Assembly (NCBI GenBank): GCA_029777225.1
Contig: JAKOSR010000086.1
Span: 1 to 23,633 of the forward strand
Source of the DNA: Chloroflexota bacterium
GTDB taxonomy: Bacteria; Chloroflexota; Anaerolineae; Anaerolineales; Anaerolineaceae
Direction of reading: 5' to 3'
Length of the DNA: 23,633 nt
The position numbers and the translations under genes are program-made. Below, piece after piece: positions 23,067 through 23,633 of this stretch; position 1 is the stretch's first letter; every line of letters starts with the position of its first letter. The notes under the pieces are model-generated. The model saw only the letters and a list, made by a program, of their open reading frames with translations, made no database searches and had not been told where the DNA came from.

Positions 23067-23570
23067 TTACGGTACGGTATAAGTAACCCGGACTTGTCCA
23101 TCCGGATCCATGATGATAAGTTCAGACCCGCTCTTCCACTGCGCGGCATCCTTGTTCCAATACAGTTCTATCACGCTGTCCGTGCCATACTGGGAATACA
23201 GGCGCACCGCGCCGCCGCTACCAAGGTTGAGGTTTGGAAAGGTATACGTGTTGCCGTTTCCACTGAGCTTCCAATTCTTTAGGTTCAAACTCGTGCTGCT
23301 CGCATTTTCAATCAGCACATATTCCACGCTGATGTCACCCGCGCCAAATACGCCTTTCACGTTGAGCAACAAATCGGCTGGCGTAACGCGCACGGTGGGG
23401 ATGGCAGTGGCCTTGCCGGGTGTGGTCACCACGCTCTCGGTGGGCAGGCTGAGGCTAGGCAGGGATTGCGGGTGTTGCTTCTCCCAATAGAGCAACACCG
23501 CGTAAACTGTTGCTGCGGAAATGATGATATTAAGCAGCAGGAAGGGAAATACGTTTTTCCAAAATTTCAT
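23067..23570 (-). CDS. Lamin-tail-domain membrane-anchored protein
   Basis: A 167-residue protein with an N-terminal membrane segment (about 7-29, after M-K-F-W-K), a Thr/Pro linker (about 40-65), and a beta-rich extracytoplasmic lamin-tail-like domain (about 75-165): 'VEYVLIENASSTSLNLKNWKLSG', a 'YTFPNLNLGSGGAVRLYS' middle and 'ELIIMDPDGQVRVTYTV' end. Bacterial lamin-tail domains are found on cell-surface and secreted proteins; their job here is unknown. It has no clear Shine-Dalgarno (GTGGACC before ATG). It is followed by dnaX after nine bases, so it may be the first gene of the transcript, although a function linked to replication is not expected. Confidence 0.78.
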   Translation of the reverse strand: MKFWKNVFPFLLLNIIISAATVYAVLLYWEKQHPQSLPSLSLPTESVVTTPGKATAIPTVRVTPADLLLNVKGVFGAGDISVEYVLIENASSTSLNLKNWKLSGNGNTYTFPNLNLGSGGAVRLYSQYGTDSVIELYWNKDAAQWKSGSELIIMDPDGQVRVTYTVP

Positions 23571-23588
23571 GGTCCACTACCGCCGTTA

Positions 23589-23597
23589 ATGATAGCA
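23589..23597 (-). promoter_or_regulatory. Extended -10 promoter element before the lamin-tail/dnaX group
   Basis: On the minus strand TGC directly precedes TATCAT (23594-23589), the extended -10 pattern TGn-TATnnT. The expected start is near 23582, 11 bases before the ATG at 23570. No -35 is apparent within the window edge, as expected for this type. Confidence 0.5.
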
Positions 23598-23633
23598 TAA
23601 AACCCCGTGCCAAAAGGCAGTTGGGCTCTGCCA

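Overview
The window looks like a stretch of chromosome from a bacterium of the phylum Chloroflexota, most likely class Anaerolineae. This is an inference from protein style, not a database result: a secreted DUF3048 lipoprotein with a Thr/Pro linker, paired DUF4870 membrane proteins, a serine hydroxymethyltransferase fused to a glycine-cleavage T-protein, a lamin-tail protein next to dnaX, and moderately high GC (about 55-65 % in the lines I counted). It is mostly housekeeping DNA. I see no insertion sequence, prophage, CRISPR array, tRNA or rRNA.

Layout. 1-1413 (minus): a metallophosphoesterase running off the window edge and, just upstream of it, a DUF3048 lipoprotein. 1513-5240 (minus): cobalamin-dependent methionine synthase metH, with a strong terminator behind it and, in front, a canonical SAM-I (S-box) riboswitch with terminator, antiterminator and promoter all legible. 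5357-6979 (plus): a flavodoxin-like protein, then a 425-bp gene-poor, lower-GC stretch, then a CueP-like copper-binding protein and a bidirectional terminator. 6993-11395 (minus): a class I/II aminotransferase and, 29 bp upstream, a 1040-residue GlyA-GcvT fusion. 11396-11697: a 302-bp divergent control region. It holds a candidate structured RNA leader for glyA-gcvT that I cannot match to a known class. 11698-12587 (plus): an ECF sigma factor and a small membrane protein, probably its anti-sigma factor. 12584-13960 (minus): a glutaredoxin-like protein and two DUF4870 membrane proteins. 14107-15018 (plus): methionyl-tRNA formyltransferase fmt. 15028-23570 (minus): a compact replication, repair and translation cluster in transcription order lamin-tail protein, dnaX, ybaB, recR, alaS, mutS.

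How the genes relate. One-carbon metabolism is over-represented. GlyA-GcvT would make methylene-tetrahydrofolate from serine and could also act on glycine. MetH consumes methyl-tetrahydrofolate to make methionine and is controlled by SAM. Fmt uses formyl-tetrahydrofolate for initiator tRNA. The dnaX-ybaB-recR trio is a widespread conserved cluster, extended here by alaS and mutS.

The most interesting item is the glyA-gcvT leader. Five nested complementary segments span 97 nt starting at the predicted transcription start, followed by a second hairpin that has a mutually exclusive alternative pairing. It resembles the metH arrangement in position but not in sequence, and is a reasonable candidate for an undescribed cis-regulatory RNA.
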